NCBI RefSeq assembly: GCF_000971335.1
Contig: NZ_JZJL01000043.1
Span: 1 to 44,213 of the forward strand
Direction of reading: 5' to 3'
Origin: Chromobacterium vaccinii
GTDB lineage: Bacteria > Pseudomonadota > Gammaproteobacteria > Burkholderiales > Chromobacteriaceae
Length of the DNA: 44,213 nt
The notes below the pieces were generated by a model. The model made no database searches, had not been told where the DNA came from, and worked only from the letters and a program-made list of their open reading frames with translations. Position numbers and translations under genes: made by a program. Of this stretch, positions 1 to 7,046 are shown piece after piece (position 1 is the first letter of the stretch; each line of letters begins with the position of its first letter).

Positions 1-123
1 TGAACTTTCTTCGACCGATACGCGCAAAGCGTTGATTTATAATAAAAGGAGCCGGAAGGGATTTTCATGAAAAAGCAAAACGCCTCCCCATGAGCCACAC
101 TCCAGAGCTGTCGCCGCCAAACA

Positions 124-156
124 AAACCGGCTCGAATCCATGATTCGAGCCGGTTT
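124..156 (-). terminator. Terminator hairpin downstream of rnr
   Basis: A perfect 15-bp inverted repeat (124-138 pairs with 142-156) closes a 3-nt loop about 30 nt beyond the rnr stop codon. Read on the minus strand the hairpin runs into TTTTGTTTGG, a usable U-tract. The remaining bases 1-123 hold no gene I can support. The next minus-strand gene would start beyond the left edge. Confidence 0.85.
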
Positions 157-187
157 GCTTATACCTATTAATATAGATAACAGCTGA

Positions 188-3085
188 TCACTCCTCGCCA
201 GCACGCTTTTTGACAATGCTCCTGCCGCTGCCGCGCTTGCGCGCCGCCGACTGCGTTTGAGATGGCTCTTGAGTCGGAGCGACCGCCGGCGGAGCATCCT
301 GGCCACCCTTCGCAGTCTGACGACGGACCGGCGGCTTGGCTGCAGCCGGAGAAGCCTTTGGAGCCGAAGCGCCAGCCGGCTTTTCTTCGGCCGGCTTCGC
401 TGAACGGACTCGCCCCTTAGGCGCGGCCGGCGCGCTTGCGGGCTTGGACACCGCTCCTTCGGCTTTTTGGCCCTCCACCGGCTTGGAGGTCTGCCGGGCC
501 GCGGGAGCGGGTGCCTTCCCCGTCTCGCCGACAGCCGGCTTGGCCAAGCGGGTTCGCCCCTTCGGCGCGGCCGGCAGGCCTGCAGGCTTGGTTGCCGGGG
601 TGCCCGTCTCAGGCGCCGCGCTCTCGGCTTTTGCAGCTGACATCTTGCCTTCCGCAGGCTTGGCTGCCTGGTCTGCCGCCGGCACAGAAGCAGCCCTCCT
701 CTCTCCGGCTGGCTGGGCGGGACGCCTGCGTCCCGCCGGCGCCGGCGGCAAACCGGCCGGCTTCGACTCAGGCGGCTCGCCACTCGCCGGCGCCGCTGCA
801 GCAACATGCGACCCTGCGCTTCCTTCGGCTTTTCCACCGCGACGGCGGCGGCTGGAACGGGCTGAGCCCCGCTTCTCGGCAGCGCCCTCGGCCGCCTCTT
901 GCGCCGCGGGAGAGTCCTTGAACAGCGCGAAATCCACCTGGGAGCTTTCCAGATTGGCGCCCATCACCTTGACAGTCAGCACATCGCCAAGCCGGTACTG
1001 AACGCCGCTCTTCTCGCCGACGATGGCTTGCACATCCTTCTTGAAATGGAAGTAGTCCTTGCCCAGCTCGGAAATGTGCACCAGCCCTTCGACATATACA
1101 TCGTCCAACAGCACGAATACGCCGAAGCTGGTGACCGCGCTGATCTTGCCTTGGAAGATCTCGCCAACCTTGTCGCGCATATAGTAGGTCTTGAGCCAGG
1201 ACTCGACGTCCCGGCTGGCGTCGTCGGCGCGCCGCTCGGTCATCGAGCAGTGCACGCCGAGCTGCGCCCACTTGCCCGGCTTGTATTTGCCGCCCTTCAA
1301 CACCGCCTTGATCGCCCGATGGACCAGCAGATCCGGATAGCGGCGGATAGGCGAGGTGAAATGGGTATAGGCTTCGTAAGCCAAGCCGAAGTGGCCGTGG
1401 TTGTCCGGGGTGTAGACCGCCTGCTGCATCGAGCGCAACAACATGGTCTGCAGCACCGGAGCATCCGGGCGCCCGTGGATCTGCTCGGCCAGCTTGCCGT
1501 AATCCTTGGCGCTAGGCTTGTCGCCGCCGCCCAGAACCAGGCCGACCAGCCGCAGATAGGTGCGCAGGTTTTCCAGCTTCTCTTCAGTCGGCCCCTCATG
1601 GACGCGGTACAGCGCCTTGTGGCCGTTTTTCTGCAGGAAATCGGCGGAACAGACGTTGGCCGCCAGCATGCACTCTTCGATCAAGCGATGCGCGTCGTTG
1701 CGCACGATGGGCACGATGCGCTCGATCTTGCCCTGCTCATTGAAGATCATCTGCGTTTCCACCGAGTCGAACTCGATGGCGCCGCGCTTGGAGCGCGCGG
1801 CCAGCAGGATCTTGAACAGCGCGTACAGGTCCTTCACCTGCGGCAGCATCGGATGGTCGGTGCCGTTCTGCAGCCAATCCCACACTTGGTTGTAGGTGAG
1901 GCGGGCCTTGGACTGCATCACCGCAGGATAGAACTTGTACTTCTTGACCTCGCCCTTGGCGTTGATCTGCATGTCGCAGACCATGCACATGCGCTCGACG
2001 TCGGGATTCAGCGAGCAGATGCCATTGGACAGCGCCTCCGGCAGCATCGGGATCACCCGGCGCGGAAAATAGACCGAAGTGCCGCGATCCAGCGCCTCCT
2101 TGTCCAGCGCGTCGCCCGGCTGCACGTAGAAGCTGACATCGGCGATCGCCACCACCAGGCGGTAGCCCTTGCCCTGCTGCTCGGCATATACCGCGTCGTC
2201 GAAATCGCGCGCGGTTTCGCCGTCTATCGTCACCAGCGGCAGTTCGCGCAGATCGACGCGGTCCTTGGTCCAGTCTTTCTTGCGCACCTTCTTCGGCGTT
2301 TCCTTGGCCTGAGCCAGCGCGTCGTCCGGGAAGCGGTGCGGCAGCGCGTGCTTGCGCAGCGCGATCTCGATCTCCATTCCCGGGTCGGCGTAGTTCCCCA
2401 GCACCTCGGCCACTTTGCCGACCGGCTGATGGCGGGCGTCCGGCTGCTGCAGAATATCCACCATCACCACCTGGCCATCCTTGGCGCCGGCGTCGCCGCC
2501 CGGCTCGATCAGGATGTCGTGATTGATGCGGCGGTCTTCCGGGCGCACCACCCACACGCCGCGCTCATGCTGGATGCGGCCGACCAGCTTGGTCACCGCG
2601 TGCTCCAGCACCTCGACGATCCGGCCCTCCTGCCGGCCGCGGCGGTCGACGCCGGACGGCCGCACCATCACGCGGTCGCCGTGCATCACCTTCCTCATTT
2701 CACGCTCGGGCAGGAAGATGTCGCTACCCGTGCCTTCGCCTTCATCGGGCATGGCAAAGCCGAAGCCATCGCGGTGGCCGGAAACCTTGCAGCGGATCAG
2801 ATCGAGTTTCTGGGCGACGCAGACCGCGCCCTTACGATTGATGATGATTTCGCCATCGCGCTCCATCGCGCGCAGACGGCGTTCAAAGAAGGATGATTCG
2901 TCGCCGTGAATCGACAACATGCTAGCCAATTCACCCGGGAATAACGGCACCCCCTGCTCGGCGAGAATCTGCATGATGAACTCGCGGCTGGGCAAGGGAT
3001 TGGAATATTTGAGTTTTTCCCTCTCGAGGAATGGATCCTGTTCGCGGAGGGAAGGACTTTTTTGCTTTTTTGAGGTTTGAGCCAT
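188..3085 (-). CDS. rnr: Ribonuclease R (VacB-type 3'-5' exoribonuclease)
   Basis: Processive 3'-5' exoribonuclease that degrades structured RNA in the cytoplasm. The 965-residue protein shows an N-terminal winged-helix region (about 25-90), cold-shock-like OB folds (about 100-230), an RNB domain with the metal-binding aspartates D288, D294, D296 and D297 (motif IDG..ARDFDD), and an S1 domain (about 645-730). E. coli RNase R has about 813 residues. The excess is a basic Ala/Pro/Lys/Arg-rich tail from about 735 to the end, containing three degenerate repeats listed separately. The start at 3085 (MAQTSKK) is preceded by GAGGG at good spacing; the open frame continues upstream only through the tRNA genes. 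The gene is divergent from the tRNA-Leu cluster, whose -35 box touches this start codon, so the two transcription units may interfere. Product identity is secure; a role for the tail is inference. Confidence 0.95.
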   Translation of the reverse strand: MAQTSKKQKSPSLREQDPFLEREKLKYSNPLPSREFIMQILAEQGVPLFPGELASMLSIHGDESSFFERRLRAMERDGEIIINRKGAVCVAQKLDLIRCKVSGHRDGFGFAMPDEGEGTGSDIFLPEREMRKVMHGDRVMVRPSGVDRRGRQEGRIVEVLEHAVTKLVGRIQHERGVWVVRPEDRRINHDILIEPGGDAGAKDGQVVMVDILQQPDARHQPVGKVAEVLGNYADPGMEIEIALRKHALPHRFPDDALAQAKETPKKVRKKDWTKDRVDLRELPLVTIDGETARDFDDAVYAEQQGKGYRLVVAIADVSFYVQPGDALDKEALDRGTSVYFPRRVIPMLPEALSNGICSLNPDVERMCMVCDMQINAKGEVKKYKFYPAVMQSKARLTYNQVWDWLQNGTDHPMLPQVKDLYALFKILLAARSKRGAIEFDSVETQMIFNEQGKIERIVPIVRNDAHRLIEECMLAANVCSADFLQKNGHKALYRVHEGPTEEKLENLRTYLRLVGLVLGGGDKPSAKDYGKLAEQIHGRPDAPVLQTMLLRSMQQAVYTPDNHGHFGLAYEAYTHFTSPIRRYPDLLVHRAIKAVLKGGKYKPGKWAQLGVHCSMTERRADDASRDVESWLKTYYMRDKVGEIFQGKISAVTSFGVFVLLDDVYVEGLVHISELGKDYFHFKKDVQAIVGEKSGVQYRLGDVLTVKVMGANLESSQVDFALFKDSPAAQEAAEGAAEKRGSARSSRRRRGGKAEGSAGSHVAAAAPASGEPPESKPAGLPPAPAGRRRPAQPAGERRAASVPAADQAAKPAEGKMSAAKAESAAPETGTPATKPAGLPAAPKGRTRLAKPAVGETGKAPAPAARQTSKPVEGQKAEGAVSKPASAPAAPKGRVRSAKPAEEKPAGASAPKASPAAAKPPVRRQTAKGGQDAPPAVAPTQEPSQTQSAARKRGSGRSIVKKRAGEE
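392..769 (-). repeat. Three degenerate repeats in the RNase R tail
   Basis: The tail of RNase R encodes three copies of a roughly 19-residue unit with the pattern KPAGLPAAPKGRxRxAKPA. They lie near 713-769 (SKPAGLPPAPAGRRRPAQPA), 534-595 (KPAGLPAAPKGRTRLAKPA) and 392-449 (KPASAPAAPKGRVRSAKPA). Spacer segments are also rich in Ala, Lys and Pro. The pattern resembles a flexible, positively charged linker able to bind RNA or ribosomes. The repeat is seen directly; its function is inferred. Confidence 0.75.
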
Positions 3086-3112
3086 TGACACCCTCAGAAT
3101 TATGTCTATAAT
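3085..3112 (+). promoter_or_regulatory. Sigma-70 promoter of the tRNA-Leu cluster
   Basis: Consensus TTGACA (3085-3090) and TATAAT (3107-3112) are separated by 16 bp and lie about 46 bp upstream of the first tRNA-Leu gene. Both hexamers are perfect, as expected for a strong stable-RNA promoter. The -35 box abuts the rnr start codon (3083-3085, minus strand), sharing base 3085. Confidence 0.85.
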
Positions 3113-3158
3113 TCGCTTCTCGTTGCAGCGATGCAACAGAATGATACAGCAAAGCGAC

Positions 3159-3245
3159 GCCCAGGTGGCGGAATTGGTAGACGCACTAGGTTCAGGTCCT
3201 AGCGCCCGCAAGGGTGTGGAAGTTCGAGTCTTCTCTTGGGCACCA
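3159..3245 (+). tRNA. tRNA-Leu (anticodon CAG), copy 1
   Basis: An 87-nt class II tRNA with encoded CCA. The acceptor stem GCCCAGG pairs with CTTGGGC, the anticodon stem CTAGG/CCTAG holds loop TTCAGGT, giving anticodon CAG that reads CUG, and there is a long variable arm. CUG is likely the dominant Leu codon in this GC-rich genome. First of four tandem copies under one promoter. Confidence 0.97.
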
Positions 3246-3296
3246 ATCTTACTATTGTAAGCCCGTCGCCAAGCTGGCATCATGAAAATCTGGTTG

Positions 3297-3383
3297 GCCC
3301 AGGTGGCGGAATTGGTAGACGCACTAGGTTCAGGTCCTAGCGCCCGCAAGGGTGTGGAAGTTCGAGTCTTCTCTTGGGCACCA
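3297..3383 (+). tRNA. tRNA-Leu (anticodon CAG), copy 2
   Basis: Identical in sequence to copy 1 (87 nt, CCA encoded), separated from it by 51 bp of unrelated spacer. The lack of similarity between spacers argues that the tRNA units are kept alike by gene conversion rather than by very recent block duplication. Confidence 0.97.
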
Positions 3384-3418
3384 ATACAGATTAAAAATCG
3401 GCAGTACCGAAGCAATAT

Positions 3419-3505
3419 GCCCAGGTGGCGGAATTGGTAGACGCACTAGGTTCAGGTCCTAGCGCCCGCAAGGGTGTGGAAGTTCGAGTCTTCTCCTGGG
3501 CACCA
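3419..3505 (+). tRNA. tRNA-Leu (anticodon CAG), copy 3
   Basis: Same 87-nt gene, with one difference in the 3' acceptor strand: CCTGGGC instead of CTTGGGC. This changes a G-U wobble pair to G-C. It lies 35 bp after copy 2. Confidence 0.97.
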
Positions 3506-3567
3506 GATATTTTAAAATCTGACGCTTTCAGTTCCAGATTTCAGCAGCAATACAATTTAAAGTTTTA

Positions 3568-3654
3568 GCCCAGGTGGCGGAATTGGTAGACGCACTAGGT
3601 TCAGGTCCTAGCGCCCGCAAGGGTGTGGAAGTTCGAGTCTTCTCTTGGGCACCA
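3568..3654 (+). tRNA. tRNA-Leu (anticodon CAG), copy 4
   Basis: Identical to copies 1 and 2 and the last of the cluster, 62 bp after copy 3. It is followed within 6 bp by a strong hairpin terminator. Confidence 0.97.
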
Positions 3655-3659
3655 AATTC

Positions 3660-3700
3660 AACGAAAACCCCATTGCTTCGGCAATGGGGTTTTCGTTTTT
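3660..3700. terminator. Bidirectional terminator between tRNA-Leu cluster and sensor kinase
   Basis: A 17-bp stem (3660-3676 with 3681-3697) closes the stable TTCG tetraloop. Plus-strand reading ends in a T-run, and minus-strand reading also ends in T-rich sequence because the stem base is A/T-rich. It serves the tRNA operon on the plus strand and the convergent kinase gene, whose stop codon is at 3700-3702. Confidence 0.93.
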
Positions 3701-5109
3701 CAGCGCCCCGGAAAATACACGCTCACCCGCAATCCGCCCTCCATCGCCTGATCCAGCGACAAGCGCGCGCCATGCCGGCCCGCGATCTCCCTGACGATGG
3801 CCAGCCCCAATCCGCTGCCTTCGCGCCTCTCTCCCGCTAACCGATAAAATCGCAGCAACACCTTTTCCCGCTCCGCTTGCGGAATGCCTGGCCCGCTGTC
3901 TCTCACCTCCAGGCAAGCGCGCTGCCCATCCCGCACCGCCACCGTCACTACCGCCCCCTCTCCTGCGTAGCGCAAGGCGTTGTCCAGCAGATTATTCAGC
4001 AACTCGCGCAGCAGGGCGCGATTGCCGCGAACCGAAACGCTGTCCTCGCCCTCATATCCCAGATCCGCGCCGCGCTCATGAGCGGCGGCGGCCCACTCCA
4101 GCGCCACCTCGCGCGCCAGCGCCGCCGCGTCCACCATTTCCAGCGCGATGGGCTGGCCGTTGTCCGGCTCCAGCCGCGACATCTGCAGCAACTGCGCGAC
4201 CATGTGCCCCGCCTGCCGCAGGCCAGCCAGCAATCGACGAAGTTGCCGCCGCTGTTCGGCTGGCTCCTCCTCGCGCAAAGCCAGTTCCGCCTGGGTCTGC
4301 ATCACGGCCAGCGGCGTCTTCAGCTGATGGGCTGCATCGTCGATGAAGCGGCGGCGGGCGGCGAACAAACGCTGCAGCCGCTCGCCGTGCAGATTGAGCG
4401 CGTCCACCAGCGGCGCCAGCTCGCTGGGCAGCCCCGCCTTGGGCAGAGGCTCCAGATCGTCTTCGTTTCTCGACGCTACCTCGGCCGACAAACGCCGCAA
4501 GGGCCGCAGTCCCCTGCTTACCGCCAGCGAGACAATCAGCAGCAGCGTCAACACCAGCAGGATTTCCTGCAGCAAAGAGCCCAACAACAGGCTGCGCGCC
4601 AGCTCCTGCCGCGATTCCGGCGTTTCCGCCACCTGCACCCAGACATCCTGGTCCCGCAACGTGAGCATGTCCCGCACCGTTTGCCGCAGGCTGACCAGGC
4701 GCACCTCCTCGCCCAGATAGTCGGCGTCGGAAAACTGCAGCGCCGGCGCGCCCGCGCCCTTTCTCGCCGGCGCCGGCAAATCCTCGTAGCCGGTCAGCAC
4801 CCTGCCCTTCTCGTCGCTGACCCGATAAAACACCTTGCCGGCGGCATTGCTCTCGAACATCTGCAAGGCGAAGTACGGGATGTCCACCCGGATTTCTCCG
4901 CTGTGGCTGCTGATGCCGTTGGCGATGGCTCGGGCCGAGGTGTGCAGCATGCGGTCGAATGCCGCGTTGGCGCCGGCCAGGCTGCGTTGATAAGTCAGAT
5001 AGGCGTCCAGCGACAGCAATAGCAGCAAGGGCAGCAACAGCCCCCACAACAAGCGCAGCCGCAGGCTGTCCGGACGCCGCCAAGCCTGACCGCTAGCCAT
5101 GGCCGCCAT
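3700..5109 (-). CDS. TctE/QseC-type sensor histidine kinase
   Basis: Membrane histidine kinase, 469 residues. An N-terminal membrane segment (about 17-38) is followed by a periplasmic domain of the 2CSK_N type, a second membrane segment (about 175-200), a HAMP-like linker, and HisKA with the phospho-acceptor in AAHQLKTPL (H261). The C-terminal HATPase domain has N-box NNLLDNALRY, G1 DSGPGIP and G2 GSGLGLAI. Two in-frame ATGs are possible, 5109 and 5100; the second overlaps the stop codon of the upstream response regulator gene, and both imply translational coupling. The pair is divergent from an ABC importer operon, which suggests that it senses that importer's substrate and controls its expression. 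The signal is unknown. The TctE assignment rests on domain layout and context, not on a search. Confidence 0.9.
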   Translation of the reverse strand: MAAMASGQAWRRPDSLRLRLLWGLLLPLLLLLSLDAYLTYQRSLAGANAAFDRMLHTSARAIANGISSHSGEIRVDIPYFALQMFESNAAGKVFYRVSDEKGRVLTGYEDLPAPARKGAGAPALQFSDADYLGEEVRLVSLRQTVRDMLTLRDQDVWVQVAETPESRQELARSLLLGSLLQEILLVLTLLLIVSLAVSRGLRPLRRLSAEVASRNEDDLEPLPKAGLPSELAPLVDALNLHGERLQRLFAARRRFIDDAAHQLKTPLAVMQTQAELALREEEPAEQRRQLRRLLAGLRQAGHMVAQLLQMSRLEPDNGQPIALEMVDAAALAREVALEWAAAAHERGADLGYEGEDSVSVRGNRALLRELLNNLLDNALRYAGEGAVVTVAVRDGQRACLEVRDSGPGIPQAEREKVLLRFYRLAGERREGSGLGLAIVREIAGRHGARLSLDQAMEGGLRVSVYFPGR

Positions 5110-5773
5110 CCGTCCGCGCCAGCAGATAGCCCAGGCCGCGCAAGGTGACGATGCCGACGTCGCCGTGCGCCAGCTTCTTGCGCAGCCGATGCACGTAGAT
5201 CTCCATGGCTTCGGCGCTGCCGGATTCGTCCAGGCCGAAGATGCGCTCGGACAGCGCGTCCTTGCTGATGGCCTTGCCGCCCTGCAGCATCAACAGCTCC
5301 AGCACCGCGTGCTCGCGCGGGGTCAGCTTCAAGGCCTGGCCCGCCAGCGTGAACACCCGGCTGCCGCCGTCATAGCTCAGCCCGCCCACCGCCAGCAGAT
5401 TGTGGTCATGGCCGTGGCTGCGGCGTATCAGCGCCCTCACCCTGGCCTCCAGCTCCACCAGGTCGAACGGTTTGGACAAGTAGTCGTCCGCCCCCATGTC
5501 CAGCCCCCGCACCCGGTCCTCCACTGATCCGTGCGCGGTCAGGATCAGCACCGGCACCGACTTTCGGCGGGCCCGCAAACGTCTGAGCACTTCCCAGCCA
5601 TCCAGCCTGGGCAGGGCCAGGTCCAGGATCACCAGCGCATAGTCCTGGGTATGCAGCACATGATCGGCGTCCTGGCCGTCATGCATCGCGTCGACGGCGA
5701 AACCCGCCTGCGTCAGGGCTTTGAGCAGGGACTCGGCCAGATCCAGATTGTCTTCCACCAGGAGAATGCGCAT
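5093..5773 (-). CDS. OmpR/TctD-family response regulator
   Basis: 226-residue two-component response regulator. The receiver domain carries the acidic pair E7-D8, the phospho-acceptor D51 (motif LVILDLALPRLDG) and the conserved TAHGS and LSKPF segments. The C-terminal winged-helix DNA-binding domain (about 125-220) ends with the recognition-helix region VYVHRLRKKL. It is the first gene of a two-gene operon, and its end overlaps the kinase start by 9-17 bp. Only 120 bp separate it from the divergent importer operon, making that spacer the most probable binding region. I could not identify a clear direct-repeat operator there. Regulation of the importer is inferred from gene arrangement. Confidence 0.93.
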   Translation of the reverse strand: MRILLVEDNLDLAESLLKALTQAGFAVDAMHDGQDADHVLHTQDYALVILDLALPRLDGWEVLRRLRARRKSVPVLILTAHGSVEDRVRGLDMGADDYLSKPFDLVELEARVRALIRRSHGHDHNLLAVGGLSYDGGSRVFTLAGQALKLTPREHAVLELLMLQGGKAISKDALSERIFGLDESGSAEAMEIYVHRLRKKLAHGDVGIVTLRGLGYLLARTDGGHG

Positions 5774-5859
5774 GACTTGCCAAGCTGAAAGCGGATTGAA
5801 AGGTTTACTCTAATACCATGCTTGCCAGACCGCAGCCAATAGAGCCGTGGAATCAAGAC

Positions 5860-5876
5860 GGGCCCGGACAGGGCCC
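5860..5876. promoter_or_regulatory. GGGCCC inverted repeat upstream of the binding-protein gene
   Basis: Two GGGCCC words (5860-5865 and 5871-5876) flank a 5-nt loop just ahead of the AGGAG ribosome-binding site (5881-5885). In mRNA this would form a compact hairpin next to the binding-protein start and could affect translation or mRNA stability. No T-run follows, so it is not a terminator. Confidence 0.35.
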
Positions 5877-5893
5877 CAACAGGAGAAGGCATC

Positions 5894-6979
5894 ATGCAAG
5901 GCAAGCTGAAACTATCACTCTGCGTCGCGGCGTTAAGCGGCTCCGCCTGGGCGGCGCCGGCGCACTACCCGTCCAGCTATCAGAATCTGGAAGCCGCCGC
6001 GGCCAAGGAAGGCAAGCTGATCATCTATTCCGCCACCGACAGCGCCGTCGCGCGGCCGCTGCTCAAAGACTTCCAGTCGCTGTATCCGGCGGTGAAGGTG
6101 GAATACCACGATATGAACACCACCGAGATCTACAACCGCTTCATCAGTGAAAACGCGGCCAACAGCGCCAGCGCCGATCTCGTGTGGAGCTCGGCGATGG
6201 ACCTGCAGGTCAAGCTGGTCAACGACGGCTACGCCGCCAGCTACGCCTCGCCCGAGACGCCCAACCTGCCCAAGTGGGCCCACTACCAGCAACAAGCCTA
6301 CGCCACCACTTACGAACCGGTGGCCATCGTCTATAACAAGCGCCTGCTCAAGCCTGAAGAAATTCCGCAGACCCGCGCCGACCTGATCCGCATCCTGAAG
6401 GCCAATCCCTCGCGCTTCAAAGGCAAGGTCACCACCTATGACATCGAGCGCTCCGGCGTCGGCTTCAACTTCCTGACCCAGGACTACCGCTACAGCCAGC
6501 AAGGCGTATGGGACCTGGTGCGCGCGCTGGGCCGATCCGGCGTCAAGCTGCAGACGTCCACCGGAGCGATGATGGAGCGCATCTCCTCCGGCGAGAATCT
6601 GATCGGCTACAACATCCTCGGCTCCTACGCCTTCGCCAAGGCCAAGAAGGACCCGTCCATCGGCTATGTCTACCCCAAGGACTACACCCAGGTCGCCAGC
6701 CGGCTGGCCATCGTGTCCAAGAAAGCCAAGCATCCCAACGCCGCCCGCCTGTGGCTGGACTACCTGCTGTCCAAGCGCGGCCAGGACATCCTCGCCAATC
6801 AAGCCGACCTGTTCTCGCTGCGATCCGACGTCGGCGGCGCAGCCTCCCTGTCCGCGCTGAACCAGCAATTGGGCAGCAGCATCAAGCCAATCCAGATCGG
6901 CCCCGGCCTGCTGGTTTACCTCGACCAGGCCAAGCGGCTGGACTTCATGCGCAACTGGCAGCAATCGCTGAAAAACTGA
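5894..6979 (+). CDS. ABC importer periplasmic binding protein (FbpA/AfuA/PhnS-like)
   Basis: Extracellular solute-binding protein, 361 residues, with a signal peptide ending near AWA (about residue 22). The fold signature is that of the type II iron/sugar-phosphate/phosphonate binding family: GKLIIYSATDS near the N terminus, a central DLVWSSAMD segment, the hinge TYEPVAIVYNK and a C-terminal HPNAARLWLDYLLSKRGQ. The start at 5894 has AGGAG at 8-nt spacing. It is followed by its permease and ATPase genes and is divergent from a two-component pair. The paired tyrosines typical of ferric-ion binding are not obvious to me, so an organic phosphate, phosphonate or other anion is at least as likely as iron. 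The ligand is unresolved. Confidence 0.88.
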   Translation: MQGKLKLSLCVAALSGSAWAAPAHYPSSYQNLEAAAAKEGKLIIYSATDSAVARPLLKDFQSLYPAVKVEYHDMNTTEIYNRFISENAANSASADLVWSSAMDLQVKLVNDGYAASYASPETPNLPKWAHYQQQAYATTYEPVAIVYNKRLLKPEEIPQTRADLIRILKANPSRFKGKVTTYDIERSGVGFNFLTQDYRYSQQGVWDLVRALGRSGVKLQTSTGAMMERISSGENLIGYNILGSYAFAKAKKDPSIGYVYPKDYTQVASRLAIVSKKAKHPNAARLWLDYLLSKRGQDILANQADLFSLRSDVGGAASLSALNQQLGSSIKPIQIGPGLLVYLDQAKRLDFMRNWQQSLKN

Positions 6980-7046
6980 GCGCCGCCCCTCGCCCGGCGC
7001 GCCGCATCGTCTCCGCGCCGGACGCCCATACTCCGGAGTCCACGCA

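Noticed and set aside
67-93. Tiny ATG frame of eight codons at the left edge
   Set aside because: Too short to support as a leader peptide, and no attenuator structure or target gene follows on that strand.
899-2896. 665-codon open frame on the plus strand opposite rnr
   Set aside because: Composition (His, Gln, Arg, Ala-rich) and lack of motifs mark it as the antisense shadow of rnr in GC-rich DNA.
3159-3654. Regular repeats that might suggest a CRISPR array
   Set aside because: The repeats are full tRNA-Leu genes with CCA ends; no CRISPR array was seen elsewhere in the window.
3574-3840. Plus-strand frame running through the fourth tRNA-Leu gene
   Set aside because: It reads the tRNA as protein and continues through the terminator; not a gene.
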